A stretch of DNA of 60,000 nt from Bugula neritina (lineage: Eukaryota; Bryozoa; Gymnolaemata; Cheilostomatida; Bugulidae), in the NCBI GenBank assembly GCA_964035545.1, contig OZ037765.1, positions 31,883,504-31,943,503 on the forward strand, given 5' to 3'. Numbering within the stretch: the first letter of the stretch is position 1; each line of letters begins with the position of its first letter. Below are positions 58,100-60,000 of the stretch, piece after piece. The notes beneath the pieces were generated by a model. That model searched no databases. It was not told the origin of the DNA and worked only from the letters and a program-made list of their open reading frames with translations. The translations under genes and the position numbers were made by a program.

Positions 58100-60000
58100 T
58101 TAAGAAGCCCTTTCTCGGTTAGATTGGAAGGCAACAGTGTCAATGATGTGAGCAGTTTCCCAGGTGCTCACAGGTGCCATATGCTCAACTTCAGTAGTGG
58201 CACATATCACCTGATCAACAGGACTGACAGGTGTCATATGCTCAACTTCAGTAGTGACACATGTCACCTGATCAACTGGACTGACAGGTGCCTGTTGCTG
58301 CGACACTTCATGATCTACAGACTGTGCGATGGCATTATTCTCACCAGCACCAATTAGGCCAACTTGAGAACCGGAGTTGTCTATATTGTTGACAGGGTCA
58401 GCAGTGTTTGTGTTAGTGGCAGCAAATAATGGAAGTAGAGGTTTCTTTGGAGGTGGCTTAGGTATTTCACAACCTCTACTTTCTAGGAACTTTCTAGTCT
58501 TTGGTCTTCTTTCAGTGCACTGGTAAGCGGTACGGCCATGTTTGTCCTTGGCATTTATATCAACACCGAGAGAGAGTAGATACTCACACAATTTCACATT
58601 CCCGTAGAATGCAGCATAATGTAAAGGCAATTTTCCATATTCTCGATCAGGTATATTAATGTCAGTGGAGTTACCAGCCTCGAGTAAGATGTCTAGGATC
58701 TTCCGAGAATCGTCAAAGTCACCATAAGTAGCTACGCAGGCGTGTATAGGAAGCACTCCCCACTCGTCCCCTCTATATATATCCGCACCAAAGTCAAGCA
58801 GTACTTTCACACAGTCTATGGAAACCCGCTTGCAAGCCTTATGCAGCAAAGTTGTCCCGCAGTCACCTGTGCACCAGAAAGTAGAGTGAATACTTTATAA
58901 GAGACAACTTATGAGAACTTTAACATGGCAAAAACTTTATCTATATTAAGCAGCATGAAAAACACTCATCAAACTTTTCCCAATATGTAAAAAGTAGGTG
59001 CATACACATAGGTTAATAGCAATACAAAAACTTATGGTCCAATAATCGGACATAGTGTACTGTGATTAGCGATTGAGTGATAATTTCAAATTAATTGTGC
59101 AAATTTTATGTGCTCGAAGATTTGCTTAAGTAGCCCAACAAACAAAATCTTGCAGTAAAACATTTTGGAAAGTCTATTAATGATGTATTTTAGCTTGCCC
59201 ATTCAAGATAGGACAACTTCATTTAGATGATTAAACTTTAATGTGATGCATGCTACCACAATATAAGGGAGCAAAAATAATTGAAAGGTTGAACCATTGC
59301 ATAAAAACCCATGATAAACCCATAACAAGCAAATGCCATTCTTCTTTAGAAAATTCCCTTCCCCTCAATAATTTAATGTGATGATAAGCAAAGGAGTGAA
59401 TACAACTTGTTTCTGTCAAATTTTTGTTTAATCAAGCTGAAAAACATATTACTAACATTTTGAAAAAAACAATGGTTTAGCATAAATTACAAATGAAATT
59501 GTTTGGTCCAACAGAAATATAGCTCATCAACTAACTTTTTAGGCTACATTGGGCAGCAGAAAAATAAGACTAAATCTTATTGAAATAAACACAAAATTTA
59601 CCTCAAAAACTTTCTTACTAATTAAACTACACATAAATATTTTAATTTTAAATCACTTATAGGTTTAACTTGCCGAAAAGGTATTTTCATTTGTCACTAA
59701 AAATTTGTAGTATAAAAGTTTGAACATTTGTGCCTCTTCTCTAGAAGCTTGCCTTACGTATTCAGTAATTGATAATGTGCAGTTCATCAGCACAAACCTG
59801 TTTCATTAGGGTTTCCCCCAAACTCTAACAAGGTTCTCAGACACTCGGGTTCATTCCTATAAATACAGAACTTAAGGGGGGTTGTGTACACCGGACTCAA
59901 CTCCATGCAGTTGTCGTCAGGTATGAACTGCTTCTGAAGGAGAAGAGGGATGGCTATCTGGTAGCGATTAAGAACCTCCAACAGTGCATCTGTGTCGCCA
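58100..60000 (-). CDS. Ankyrin-repeat protein, 3' part (partial)
   Basis: Two exons are in view: 59798-60000 (continues past the edge) and 58100-58866, joined in phase (ACA G | GT) to give at least the last 322 residues. Repeats seen in order: TTPLKFCIYRNEPECLRTLL; TTLLHKACKRVSIDCVKVLL; LPIHACVATYG to ILDILLEAG; KLPLHYAAFYGNVKLCEYLL; and a worn GRTAYQC unit. These are protein-binding scaffolds; the partner is unknown. After a PKPPPKKP stretch the tail is Ser/Val/Thr-rich and contains a tandem duplication of an 18-residue unit beginning PVSPVDQV. No SOCS box or other C-terminal domain is visible. A more exact family cannot be given without the N-terminus. Confidence 0.87.

Overview
This is an AT-rich, intron-rich animal genome window. 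Coding exons are short, bounded by GT/AG sites with consistent phase, and encode metazoan regulatory proteins (TSC1/hamartin, TRPC4AP, an ABCC transporter). TRPC4AP is present while introns are modest in size and full of minisatellites, which points to an invertebrate metazoan. I cannot resolve the phylum from sequence alone. All family names come from recognising protein sequence patterns; no database was searched.

Layout. 30-5538 (-): 5' part of an ABCC5-like transporter, 8 exons, continuing past the left edge. 8008-10144 (-): complete 3-exon FAD amine oxidase, 491 aa. 10145-15008: gene-free, with one MITE-like foldback element. 15009-33260 (-): complete TRPC4AP, 18 coding exons, 762 aa. 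Its last intron holds a 4956-bp LTR retrotransposon (16029-20984, + strand) inserted in a 22-bp minisatellite. 33261-37836: gene-free, with cryptic simple sequence. 37837-39297 (+): unrecognised 486-aa protein in one coding exon. 39549-54991 (-): complete TSC1, 20 coding exons, 1033 aa, convergent with the 486-aa gene. 54992-58099: gene-free. 58100-60000 (-): 3' part of an ankyrin-repeat gene that continues past the right edge.

The host genes are not an operon or an obvious pathway cluster. TSC1 (mTORC1 brake) and TRPC4AP (CUL4-DDB1 substrate receptor) are neighbours without a known joint function.

The two most unusual themes are these. (1) Minisatellites in TRPC4AP, and at least one TSC1 intron, start at or very near the 5' splice site, and several duplicate the splice donor itself. 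(2) The LTR element looks very young: its LTRs differ only in one G-tract. It keeps gag and integrase, has lost protease/reverse transcriptase/RNase H, and carries a zinc-finger-like ORF in the env position.
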